Shown: positions 1 to 6,085 of the stretch, piece after piece
Layout: each line of letters opens with the position of its first letter
Numbering within the stretch: the first letter of the stretch is position 1
Assembly: GCA_946481135.1 (NCBI GenBank)
Contig: CAMLMQ010000122.1
Location: 1 to 8,866 of the forward strand
Length of the DNA stretch: 8,866 nt
From: an uncultured Microbacteriaceae bacterium
GTDB taxonomy: Bacteria; Actinomycetota; Actinomycetes; Actinomycetales; Microbacteriaceae
Reading direction: 5' to 3'
Position numbers and translations under genes: made by a program
Notes under the pieces: generated by a model
Database searches by the model: none
What the model was told of the DNA's origin: nothing
Seen by the model: the letters and a program-made list of their open reading frames with translations, nothing else

Positions 1-436
1 GCGCGATGAGGGCGAGGTAGCTGTCGAGCCAGCCGAGGTCGCGCATCTGGATGTAGAGCGGCACGAGGATGACCTGCGCCGGGATCATGATCGCCGCGAT
101 CACGAGCAGCAGCACGACCCGCTGCCCCGCGAACCGCATCCGCGCGAGCGGGTAGGCGATGAGGCTGTCGAACACGAGGTTCGCCGCGACCACGACGACG
201 CAGACGAGGATCGAGTTCGCGAACCACTGCAGGTAGCCGCGGTCGGTGATCACGCGGGCGTAGTTGTCGAGGGTCGCGTCGCCGAAGGCGAAGACATCCA
301 TCTGCGCCCCGAGCAGGTTCGGCAGCGGCTGGAACGAGGCCAGCAGCATCCACACGAACGGGGCGCCCGCGAAGACGACGATCGCGCCCATCGCGACGAT
401 CATGAGCGTGCGGCGCACGGCGACGGCGGCGGTCAT
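1..436 (-). CDS. Carbohydrate ABC transporter permease, MalG type (3' end cut off by window)
   Basis: Inner-membrane permease subunit of a CUT1-type sugar importer, expected to pair with the MalF-type permease encoded just upstream. The visible N-terminal 145 residues start with MTAAVAVRRT and hold a first membrane helix around residues 11-33. Family hallmarks follow: WFANSILV near 71-78, AYPLARMRFAGQ near 94-105, and IPAQVILVPLYIQMRDLGWL near 118-137. The EAA loop that contacts the ATPase lies beyond the window edge, so it cannot be checked. The ATG at 436 overlaps the stop of the upstream permease gene as ATGA, and a GGAAGG ribosome site (444-449) sits 7 bases before it, which fixes the start. 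Usual family length is about 270-300 residues, so roughly half is visible. The substrate is not deducible from sequence; a sugar or sugar-like compound is inferred from the family and from the LacI-type operator in front of the operon. Confidence 0.93.
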   Translation of the reverse strand, partial: MTAAVAVRRTLMIVAMGAIVVFAGAPFVWMLLASFQPLPNLLGAQMDVFAFGDATLDNYARVITDRGYLQWFANSILVCVVVVAANLVFDSLIAYPLARMRFAGQRVVLLLVIAAIMIPAQVILVPLYIQMRDLGWLDSYLALIA

Positions 437-1317
437 GAGGTGGCCTTCCGGCGGGCGAGGATCTGCAGCGACAGCGGGATGAGCACGAGCAGGAAGAGCA
501 CGGTGGTGCCGGCCGCGGCGAAGCCGACGTCGGTGAGCAGCCGGGTGTAGAGGAACGTGATGATCGTGAGCGTCGCGTTGCCGGGGCCGCCCTCGGTCAT
601 CACCCACACCTGGTCGAACACCTTGAACGCGTTGAAGATGAGCAGCACGAGCACGAACAGGTTCGCCGCTCCGAGCATCGGGAACTTCACCTGCCAGAAC
701 CGCTGCCAGCTGCTCGCGCCGTCGATCGACGCGGCCTCGTCGATCTCCTTCGGGATGCTCTGCAGGCCCCCGAGCAGGATGAGCATGTAGATGCCGAAGT
801 CCTTCCAGACCGACACGAGCATGATCGCCGGCAGCGCCCAGAACGGGTCCTGCAGCCAGGCCGGTCCGTCGATGCCGAACACCGACAGGGTCTGGTTGGC
901 GAGCCCGCCGGTCGGCTCGAAGATGAACTTCCAGACGACGCCGGCGACGACCATCGGGATGATCGCGGGCAGCAGCGACACCGTGCGCACGAACCTCACC
1001 GCCCGCCACGCCCGGTTGAGCAGCACCGCGGTGCCGAGCGACAGCGCGTAGGCCGCGACCGAGACGCCGACCGTGTAGATCAGGGTGACGAGCAGGCTCT
1101 GGTGGAAGGTCGCCGACCCGAGCAGCCGCTCGTACTGGAGGGTGCCGACGAACCGGGGCTCGCCGAGCAGGTTCCACTGGAAGAAGCTCAGCCCGAAGGC
1201 CTGCCCGAGCGGCCAGTAGAGGAACGCGACGAGGGGGATGAGGCCCGGGATCACGAACAGCCAGGCGGTGCCGTTCTCCCGGATGCGCGCACTCATCGCC
1301 CCTCGCCGCGTCGCCAT
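433..1317 (-). CDS. Carbohydrate ABC transporter permease, MalF type
   Basis: Membrane permease subunit of the sugar importer; 294 residues, typical for the family. The N-terminal helix is at about 18-38 (WLFVIPGLIPLVAFLYWPLG). Further hydrophobic segments lie near 75-100, 112-132, 160-183, 217-235 and 265-287. The cytoplasmic EAA loop that docks on the ATPase is present: EAASIDGASSWQRFWQVKFP from residue 194, with the conserved glycine at 200. EGGPGNAT near 242 is also typical of MalF-like proteins. The start used (1317) makes a TGATG junction with the solute-binding protein gene, which suggests translational coupling. An alternative ATG at 1296 (MSARIRENG) has a stronger purine-rich site (GAGGGG) just upstream, although very close to the start, so the protein may begin seven residues later. 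No ATPase gene is visible; such importers in actinomycetes often share a housekeeping ATPase (MsiK type), but here that is inference because the operon runs out of the window. Confidence 0.95.
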   Translation of the reverse strand: MATRRGAMSARIRENGTAWLFVIPGLIPLVAFLYWPLGQAFGLSFFQWNLLGEPRFVGTLQYERLLGSATFHQSLLVTLIYTVGVSVAAYALSLGTAVLLNRAWRAVRFVRTVSLLPAIIPMVVAGVVWKFIFEPTGGLANQTLSVFGIDGPAWLQDPFWALPAIMLVSVWKDFGIYMLILLGGLQSIPKEIDEAASIDGASSWQRFWQVKFPMLGAANLFVLVLLIFNAFKVFDQVWVMTEGGPGNATLTIITFLYTRLLTDVGFAAAGTTVLFLLVLIPLSLQILARRKATS

Positions 1318-2624
1318 CAGTAGCCCGCGACCTCGAGCGCCTCGTTCACGGCGGCGTCGATCGCGGCGAGGGCATCCTCGACCGCCATGTCGCCGTTGAT
1401 CGCCGCGACGAGGTACTGCTTCTGCGCCTCCCAGCGGGCGGCCTGCGCGTAGCGCTCGTACATCATGTTCGCGCCGCTCGCGTTCTCGAGCTGCTCGAGC
1501 AGAGCCGCCCGGCGCGGGTCGTCGGCGAGGATGCTCTCGACCGCGTCGGCCACCTCGGCGTCGACCTTGTCGACCTCGTACGGGAACATCGGCGCGCGCT
1601 CCATGTAGCGCACGGCCTGCTCGGGCGAGGTCATCCAGCGCATGAACTCACCGGCCGCCGCGAGCTGGTCGGAGGCCGCGTTCGCGACGAGGAACTCGCC
1701 GTCGACGTAGCCACTGCTCGACGCAGGACCCTCCGGCAGCGGGGCGAGGCTCCACTCGTCGGTGAGGCCCGACGCCGCGATCTCGGGCAGGTGCAGCTGC
1801 TGGAAGGCGAACATCGCGACCGTGCCGTCGATGAAGCCGCCGACCGCGTTCGGTCCGGGCGTCGTGATGCCCTCCTCGACGAAGCTCTTCAGGTACTCCA
1901 GCGCCTCGACACCCGCGGGGGTGTTCGCGTTCGCCGTCGAGAAGTCGTCGGTCAGCTGCTCGCCGCCGGCGGCGTAGAAGAAGTTCGCCCAGGTGTGGTT
2001 GATCGCGTTGAGGTGATCGTCCATGCCCTTGATCTGGAAGCCCATCACGGGGTCGCCGGCCGCGGCCGACTCGGTCGTGATCGTCGCGGCGGTCTCCTTG
2101 AGCTCCTCCCACGTCTCGGGCGGGCCGTCGAATCCGTACTGCGACAGGATCGTCTGGTTGTAGTAGAGGACGTTCGCGTAGTACCCGATCGGCACCCCGT
2201 AGACCCCGCCGTCGTGACCCGCGGCATCCTCGATGATGTCGAGGAACGGGTCGATGTCGTCGTCGGTGTAGCCGAGGTCGGGCAGGGACGCGAGCGCCCC
2301 CGACGACAGGAAGTCCTGGTTGACGGGCGCCATGATGAAGACATCCGGGCCCGTGCCCGCGCCGACGGCCTGGATGATCTTGTCGCGTCCGTCGGCCCAC
2401 TGCAGGCCCGTGAACTCGACGACGATGTCGTCCTGCGCGTCGTTGAACTCGTCGACGTAGCCGCGCACGTCGTCTTCGGAGTGGCCGCCGAACGGCATGC
2501 TCCAGAACTCGATGGTCACGGGGCCGTCGGCCTCCGGGGCGGCGGGCGCGCACGCCGCGAGGGCGAGCGCTGCGACGCCGGTCGCCGCGAGGGCGGCGAG
2601 GCGGGATCTGCGGAAGTACATCAT
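1317..2624 (-). CDS. Extracellular solute-binding protein, family 1 (sugar-binding lipoprotein)
   Basis: Lipid-anchored receptor that captures the substrate outside the cell and hands it to the two permeases encoded downstream. The N-terminus is a lipoprotein signal: basic MMYFRRSRL, a hydrophobic stretch, then lipobox LAAC with the modified cysteine at residue 25. The mature part is typical of family 1 binding proteins: VTIEFWSMP near 36-44, a TGPDVFIMAP segment at 91-100, and YGVPIGYYANVLYYN at 142-156 followed by PETWEEL. Length of 435 residues is normal. Two ATGs in tandem (2624 and 2621) are possible starts; AGGAG at 2628-2632 is 3 bases from the first and 6 from the second, so the second is the better-spaced start. 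The gene follows the FAD oxidoreductase gene after a 30-base gap and overlaps the next gene by one base. The ligand is unknown: binding residues in this family cannot be assigned without a structure. Confidence 0.95.
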   Translation of the reverse strand: MMYFRRSRLAALAATGVAALALAACAPAAPEADGPVTIEFWSMPFGGHSEDDVRGYVDEFNDAQDDIVVEFTGLQWADGRDKIIQAVGAGTGPDVFIMAPVNQDFLSSGALASLPDLGYTDDDIDPFLDIIEDAAGHDGGVYGVPIGYYANVLYYNQTILSQYGFDGPPETWEELKETAATITTESAAAGDPVMGFQIKGMDDHLNAINHTWANFFYAAGGEQLTDDFSTANANTPAGVEALEYLKSFVEEGITTPGPNAVGGFIDGTVAMFAFQQLHLPEIAASGLTDEWSLAPLPEGPASSSGYVDGEFLVANAASDQLAAAGEFMRWMTSPEQAVRYMERAPMFPYEVDKVDAEVADAVESILADDPRRAALLEQLENASGANMMYERYAQAARWEAQKQYLVAAINGDMAVEDALAAIDAAVNEALEVAGY

Positions 2625-2627
2625 CGT

Positions 2628-2632
2628 CTCCT
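2628..2632 (-). promoter_or_regulatory. Ribosome binding site of the solute-binding protein gene
   Basis: AGGAG read on the minus strand. It lies 3 bases before the ATG at 2624 and 6 bases before the ATG at 2621, so it favours initiation at the second of the two adjacent ATG codons. The difference is one methionine. Confidence 0.7.
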
Positions 2633-2654
2633 AACTCTGGTGGGGCGGGGTGGG

Positions 2655-3932
2655 TCAGTCGAGCAGGACGCTCTGACGGACGAGGGCGGAGCGGAGATCG
2701 GCGATCTCCAGCTCCCGGGTCGTGCGACGCTGCTCGAGGGCGAGGGCGGCGGCCACACCGGCGGCCTGCCCCATCCCCATCGCGGTCGCGGTGACGCGCG
2801 ACGATCCCGCCGCGCGGCGGGTCGCCGAGTGGCAGCGCCCGGCGACGAGCAGGTCGTCCCAGCCCTGCGGCTGCAGGGTGCGGAACGGGATGTCGTAGGG
2901 CTCGGGCGTGAACGCGTCGTAGTCGTGCAGGCCGGCGCGATCCGACGGGTGCACGTCGACGTAGAAGCAGCCCTTCACGACGGCGTCGTCGAAGCGGCGA
3001 CTCGTGCGCACATCCTCTTCGGTGAGCTGGTAGTCGCCGACGATGCGGCGCGTCTCGCGCACGCCGGCGTAGGGGCCGCTCGTGATGAGGTACGCGTCGC
3101 GGAACTCGGGCACCTCGGCGCGCCACGCGGCGACGAGGGTCGCGGCGTCGCGGCGTCCGACCATCTCGGCGCGCGTGAGCATGTCGGGGTCGGTGCCGTC
3201 GCCGGGGATGCGCGTGAGGTTGAACACGAGCTCGTCGGGGGCGTGCGCGAAGTCGTCGTGGTCGGCGTGGAAGAAGTACAGGCCGATCTCGCCCGACGCG
3301 TGCAGCCGCTCGACGACGGCGCGCATCCGGGCCGTGAGGGTGTCGGTGTGCTCGACGTTGCCGACGCGGAAGTGCAGCGTGAGCGGCGGCAGCGGGAGCG
3401 TCTTCTCGACGGGGGCGCCCGCCCACGCGGCGACGTCGCCGTCGCCGGTCGCGTCGATCGTGATGCGCGGCTTCACGAGCGTGAGGCCCGCCTTGTTGGC
3501 GATGACGACGCCCGTGACGCGGCCGCCGTCGGCGATCACCTCGCACACGACGGTGTGGAACAGCACCCGCAGGTTCTCGGACTGCTCGATCAGCATCGTG
3601 TCGGCGACGTGCTTGAAGCGCTCGGGGTCGAGCGGCAGGAACGGATGGTCGAGGTGCGTCGTCTGCTCCCCCGCGAGCCCGAGCCGACGCAACACCTCGA
3701 ACGGGATGCCGCCGAGCGCGACCTCCCCGGTGCCGAGGTGGGCGATGCCGTCGAACCACGGGTTGCCGACCGAGGTGAGGATGCCGCCGACGAACCCGGC
3801 GCGCTCGACGAGGAGCGTCTGAGCGCCGGCCCGCGACGCCGCGACGGCCGCTCCGAAGCCCGCGCATCCCCCGCCGGCGACGAGGACGTCGACCTCGATC
3901 ACGGGGAGCCGGGTGGCGAATTCGGTCAGCAT
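2655..3932 (-). CDS. FAD-dependent oxidoreductase (FAD_oxidored, PF12831-like)
   Basis: Predicted flavoprotein that oxidises or reduces a small molecule, likely the imported carbohydrate or a derivative; the exact reaction is unknown. The 425-residue protein begins MLTEFATRLPVIEVDVLVAG and has a dinucleotide-binding motif GGGCAG at 20-25 followed by an acidic end (LLVER, 40-44). Further family marks are GFVGG (46-50), the second FAD motif IDATGDGD (159-166), VRETRRIVGDYQLTEED (291-307) and the C-terminal LLVAGRCHSA (361-370) leading to AMGMGQAAGVAAALA (384-398). The whole layout matches proteins often mislabelled xanthan lyase in databases. There is no signal peptide or Tat motif, so it should be cytoplasmic. 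The start at 3932 is chosen because AAGGA (3938-3942) lies 5 bases upstream and the flavin motif then falls near the N-terminus; an in-frame TTG at 4010 would lie inside the promoter. It is the first gene of the importer operon, directly downstream of the LacI-type operators. Confidence 0.92.
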   Translation of the reverse strand: MLTEFATRLPVIEVDVLVAGGGCAGFGAAVAASRAGAQTLLVERAGFVGGILTSVGNPWFDGIAHLGTGEVALGGIPFEVLRRLGLAGEQTTHLDHPFLPLDPERFKHVADTMLIEQSENLRVLFHTVVCEVIADGGRVTGVVIANKAGLTLVKPRITIDATGDGDVAAWAGAPVEKTLPLPPLTLHFRVGNVEHTDTLTARMRAVVERLHASGEIGLYFFHADHDDFAHAPDELVFNLTRIPGDGTDPDMLTRAEMVGRRDAATLVAAWRAEVPEFRDAYLITSGPYAGVRETRRIVGDYQLTEEDVRTSRRFDDAVVKGCFYVDVHPSDRAGLHDYDAFTPEPYDIPFRTLQPQGWDDLLVAGRCHSATRRAAGSSRVTATAMGMGQAAGVAAALALEQRRTTRELEIADLRSALVRQSVLLD

Positions 3933-3944
3933 CGTCGTCCTTGT

Positions 3945-3984
3945 CGGTACTTGGAGCGCTCCAATTGGTACGCTCCAAGTACCG
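3945..3984. promoter_or_regulatory. Double LacI/GalR-type operator forming a 40-bp near-perfect palindrome
   Basis: Two 14-bp operators abut with no spacer. The first, TTGGAGCGCTCCAA (3951-3964), is a perfect palindrome with the central CG of LacI-family sites and closely resembles the cellobiose repressor (CebR) site of Streptomyces. The second, TTGGTACGCTCCAA (3965-3978), is the same apart from two bases. The flanks extend the symmetry: CGGTACTTGGAGCG (3945-3958) is exactly inverted at 3971-3984, and CCAATTGG (3961-3968) sits at the shared centre. Only the pairs 3959/3970 and 3960/3969 break it, giving 36 of 40 symmetric positions. The block overlaps the predicted -10 box (3981-3986) and the expected transcription start, so bound repressor would block initiation of the oxidoreductase-importer operon. 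The repressor itself is not encoded in the window. Confidence 0.85.
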
Positions 3985-4010
3985 TAGACGGCGACCCCTC
4001 CCGGCGTCAA
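3981..4010 (-). promoter_or_regulatory. Promoter of the oxidoreductase-importer operon
   Basis: On the minus strand TTGACG (-35, plus coordinates 4005-4010) is followed after 18 bases by TACGGT (-10, 3981-3986), a TANNNT box usual for the main sigma factor of actinomycetes. Transcription would start near 3974, inside the second operator, leaving a leader of about 40 bases that carries the AAGGA ribosome site. The position of the operator over the -10 and start site supports both calls. Confidence 0.7.
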
Positions 4011-4035
4011 GTTGCGCGGTGGAATGCCGAGGAGG

Positions 4036-4269
4036 TCAGCGGCCGAGCGGCGGGAAGGGCTCCGTCGAGAACACGAACTCGACCGGCACGTCGAAGAAGG
4101 CCGCGATGCGCAGCGCGAGGTGCAGGCTCGGGCTGTACTCGCCGCGCTCGAGGTACCCCACCGTCTGGTAGTGCACGCCGAGGGCCTCGGCGAGATCGCG
4201 GCGGCTCACCCCGCGGTCGGCCCGCAGGGTGGCGATGCGGTTGAAGACCTTCTCGCCGGCCTCAGACAC
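4036..4269 (-). CDS. Small XRE-family helix-turn-helix regulator
   Basis: A 77-residue DNA-binding protein that is almost entirely one HTH_3 (Cro/CI-like) domain, residues about 8-63. The helix-turn-helix is SRRDLAEALGVHYQTVGYLE (22-41), followed by RGEYSPSLHLALRIAAFFDV, a pattern shared by small stand-alone regulators of the YozG type. The start is the GTG at 4269: it gives the domain its usual N-terminal length, and the longer frame upstream is merely the permease gene read in another frame. It overlaps the last 8 bases of the ABC-2 permease gene, with no strong ribosome site, so translation is probably coupled. As third gene of the exporter unit it most likely controls that unit, perhaps through the inverted repeat before the ATPase gene; this is inference. 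It is unlikely to be the regulator of the downstream sugar operon, whose operators are of LacI type. Confidence 0.87.
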   Translation of the reverse strand: MSEAGEKVFNRIATLRADRGVSRRDLAEALGVHYQTVGYLERGEYSPSLHLALRIAAFFDVPVEFVFSTEPFPPLGR

Positions 4270-5113
4270 GCTGCATCGCCGCCTGGCGACGCGACTCCAC
4301 CGCCGACCCCGACTCCCGCCGCGCCATGCGACGCAGCAGAACGGGAGCGAGCACGAGCCCGAGAATAGCCCAGGCGCCGACCACGCCGAACGCCTCCAGG
4401 GTGCGCCAGCTCTCACCGAGTTCGAGCATCCGGAGGTCGTCGGGCAGCAGCGCGCCGCGCAGCAGCAGACCGAGCCAGTAGACGGGGAAGATCTGCGCCA
4501 CGACCTGCGCCCAGACGGGCATCGCGACCATCGGCACGAAGATGCCCGAGAGGGCGATCAGGCCGCCGACGGCGAGCAGCCCGAGACCGCCGACCGCCCG
4601 GGGGTTGCGGAACACGGAGCCGATCACGAGACCCACCGGCACGAGGGCGACCGTTCCGAGCGCGAGGATGCCGACGGCCAGGATCGCGCGCCCGCCGACA
4701 TCCGTCAGACCGGCGACGAGGACGAGCGACGGCACCACGACGATCGCGAGACTGAACAGCACGTCGAGGATGGTCTTCGTCGTCAGACCCACCACATAGC
4801 CCGCCATCCCGTTCGGCACCGACTTCGCCCGCAGCAGGGTGCCGTCCTCGCGCTCGGTCGCGAGGATCGTCGCGACGCCCCAGCTGCCGGCGAGCACCAC
4901 CTGCATCGCGAGGATGCCGGGGAAGAAGAAGAGCGTGAGCGGCACGTCGGTGCCCTCGACGAGCACGCCGCGGTTGAACCACAGCACGAGCACGAGCACG
5001 AGGGCGCCGATCACGTAGTAGATGAGCTCGGACGGCGTGCGCAGCGTGTGGCTGTACTCGGTGACGCCGCGACGCAGCCCGGCGCGGGCGGTGGTCGCTC
5101 GAATCGAGGTCAT
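4262..5113 (-). CDS. ABC-2 type transporter permease
   Basis: Membrane part of an exporter-type ABC system, 283 residues. Six hydrophobic segments are visible: about 31-47, 59-76, 118-136, 143-165, 176-198 and 242-261. ATEREDGTLLRAKSVP (85-100) matches the cytoplasmic coupling segment that in ABC-2 permeases (DrrB, NodJ and relatives) contacts the ATPase. The FPVYWLGLLLRGALL stretch (209-223) is also usual in this family. The ATG at 5113 overlaps the ATPase stop as ATGA, with AAGGA (5122-5126) 8 bases upstream, so the start is secure. The tail after residue 262 is basic and hydrophilic (RRMARRESGS). The substrate is not evident: such pairs export drugs, lipids, polysaccharides or peptides. 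No biosynthetic, peptide or two-component genes lie nearby to narrow it. Confidence 0.93.
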   Translation of the reverse strand: MTSIRATTARAGLRRGVTEYSHTLRTPSELIYYVIGALVLVLVLWFNRGVLVEGTDVPLTLFFFPGILAMQVVLAGSWGVATILATEREDGTLLRAKSVPNGMAGYVVGLTTKTILDVLFSLAIVVVPSLVLVAGLTDVGGRAILAVGILALGTVALVPVGLVIGSVFRNPRAVGGLGLLAVGGLIALSGIFVPMVAMPVWAQVVAQIFPVYWLGLLLRGALLPDDLRMLELGESWRTLEAFGVVGAWAILGLVLAPVLLRRMARRESGSAVESRRQAAMQRV

Positions 5114-6021
5114 CGCAGGGATCCTTCCGTGTCGGCGGTCTCATGTCGCTCGACCATGGCGAGGTAGGTGCTCTCCAGGTCGGCGCGGTCGACTTCGAGG
5201 CCGGCGACACCGCTGCCGTGCTGGGTCAGCAGCTCGCGCACGAACGACGTCGGATCCTCGGTCGCGTGCACGTGCCGCTGCCCGTCCTGCGTCCAGCGCA
5301 CCTCCGTGGGGCGCACGATCTGACGCGCGAGCTCGTCGGCGCTGCCGTCGGCGACGATCGCGCCGCCGTCGAGGATGAGGATGCGGTCGGCGAGCTTCTC
5401 GGCCTCGGCGAGGTCGTGCGTCGTGATGAGCACCGTCGTGTCGTCGAGGTCGGTCAGCCGGTGGACGAGGTCGTGGAAGTCACGGCGGGCGACCGGATCG
5501 AACCCGGCCGTCGGCTCGTCGAGGAAGAGCACTTCGGGGCGCCCGACGATGCCGATCGCGACGTCGAGCCGTCGGCGCTGACCGCCCGAGAGCTGGCGCA
5601 CGCGCTTCTCGCCGTGCGCCGTCAGCCCGACCTGCTCGAGCAGCTCGTCGACGTCGAACGGGGCCCGGTCGGCGGTGGCGTAGGGCGCGTAGAACCGCGC
5701 GAAGAGCTCCAGCAGCGGACGTACCCGCCAGCGCGAGTGGTCGCGCCACGACTGCAGCACGACGCCCACGCGCGCCCGCCACGCCTCGCCGGCGGAGAGC
5801 GGGTCGTGCCCGAGCACCCGCACCTCGCCGCCCGAGGGCGCACGGAAGCCTTCGAGCACCTCGACGGTCGTCGTCTTGCCGGCGCCGTTCGGTCCGAGCA
5901 GGGCGACGACCTCGCCGCGACGCACCTGGAGGTCGACGCCGCGGAGCACCGAGGTCGCGCCGTAGCTCATCGTGAGACCACGGGCCTCGATGACGACCTC
6001 GCGATCCATCGTATCTGCCAT
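5110..6021 (-). CDS. ABC transporter ATP-binding protein (exporter, CcmA/DrrA type)
   Basis: ATPase that powers the ABC-2 permease encoded next to it. The 303-residue protein has all catalytic motifs: Walker A GPNGAGKT (43-50), Q-loop glutamine 90, signature LSGGQ (144-148), Walker B VLFLDEP (164-170) with catalytic Glu169, D-loop AGFDP (172-176, Phe where Leu is usual) and switch His202. Residues from about 235 form the extra C-terminal domain common in DrrA-like ATPases and hold no recognised motif. The start is set at 6021 (MADTMDREVV); 6009 (MDREVV) is also possible. Neither has a convincing Shine-Dalgarno sequence, and a TAGTAT -10-like box lies at 6041-6046, so the leader is probably very short. 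A longer in-frame extension to 6327 runs through the divergent SIMPL gene, so it is not coding. First gene of a three-gene unit with the permease and the XRE regulator. Confidence 0.94.
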   Translation of the reverse strand: MADTMDREVVIEARGLTMSYGATSVLRGVDLQVRRGEVVALLGPNGAGKTTTVEVLEGFRAPSGGEVRVLGHDPLSAGEAWRARVGVVLQSWRDHSRWRVRPLLELFARFYAPYATADRAPFDVDELLEQVGLTAHGEKRVRQLSGGQRRRLDVAIGIVGRPEVLFLDEPTAGFDPVARRDFHDLVHRLTDLDDTTVLITTHDLAEAEKLADRILILDGGAIVADGSADELARQIVRPTEVRWTQDGQRHVHATEDPTSFVRELLTQHGSGVAGLEVDRADLESTYLAMVERHETADTEGSLR

Positions 6022-6029
6022 GCGCACGA

Positions 6030-6049
6030 ATGTAGCAGACATACTACAT
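6030..6049. promoter_or_regulatory. Inverted repeat in the divergent promoter region of the exporter and SIMPL genes
   Basis: ATGTAG (6030-6035) is exactly inverted as CTACAT (6044-6049), separated by 8 bases. The repeat is centred in the 64-bp gap between the divergent starts at 6021 (minus) and 6086 (plus). It covers a minus-strand -10-like box TAGTAT (6041-6046) and a weaker plus-strand one CATACT (6040-6045); I see no good -35 for either. The size fits a dimeric repressor site. The XRE protein encoded at the end of the exporter unit is one candidate binder, but no family consensus that I know matches closely. Confidence 0.55.
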
Positions 6050-6085
6050 GTCGCCAAGCGCCGGCGGGAGTGCGAGGATGACGCC

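Noticed and set aside
1648..3978. Long arginine-rich open frame on the minus strand (about 776 codons)
   Set aside because: It is another frame of the oxidoreductase and binding-protein genes, spans their gap and the operator, and shows no recognisable motif; the true frames have clear FAD and lipobox motifs.
3933..4010. N-terminal extension of the oxidoreductase to a TTG at 4010
   Set aside because: The extension would cover the operators and start inside the -35 box; the ATG at 3932 has a well-placed AAGGA site and family-typical N-terminal length.
1791..4244. Very long open frame on the plus strand (about 817 codons)
   Set aside because: It runs antisense over the binding-protein and oxidoreductase genes, is rich in Arg, Gly, Asp and Val with no domain pattern, and arises from the GC bias of third codon positions in the real genes.
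4036..4269. XRE protein as the regulator of the sugar operon
   Set aside because: The operators in front of the sugar operon are palindromes with a central CG, as bound by LacI-family proteins, and the XRE gene is translationally tied to the exporter instead.
4270..4416. N-terminal extension of the XRE regulator by 49 residues
   Set aside because: It lies wholly within the ABC-2 permease coding region, in another frame, and has low-complexity Trp/Arg/Cys-rich content not seen in the family.
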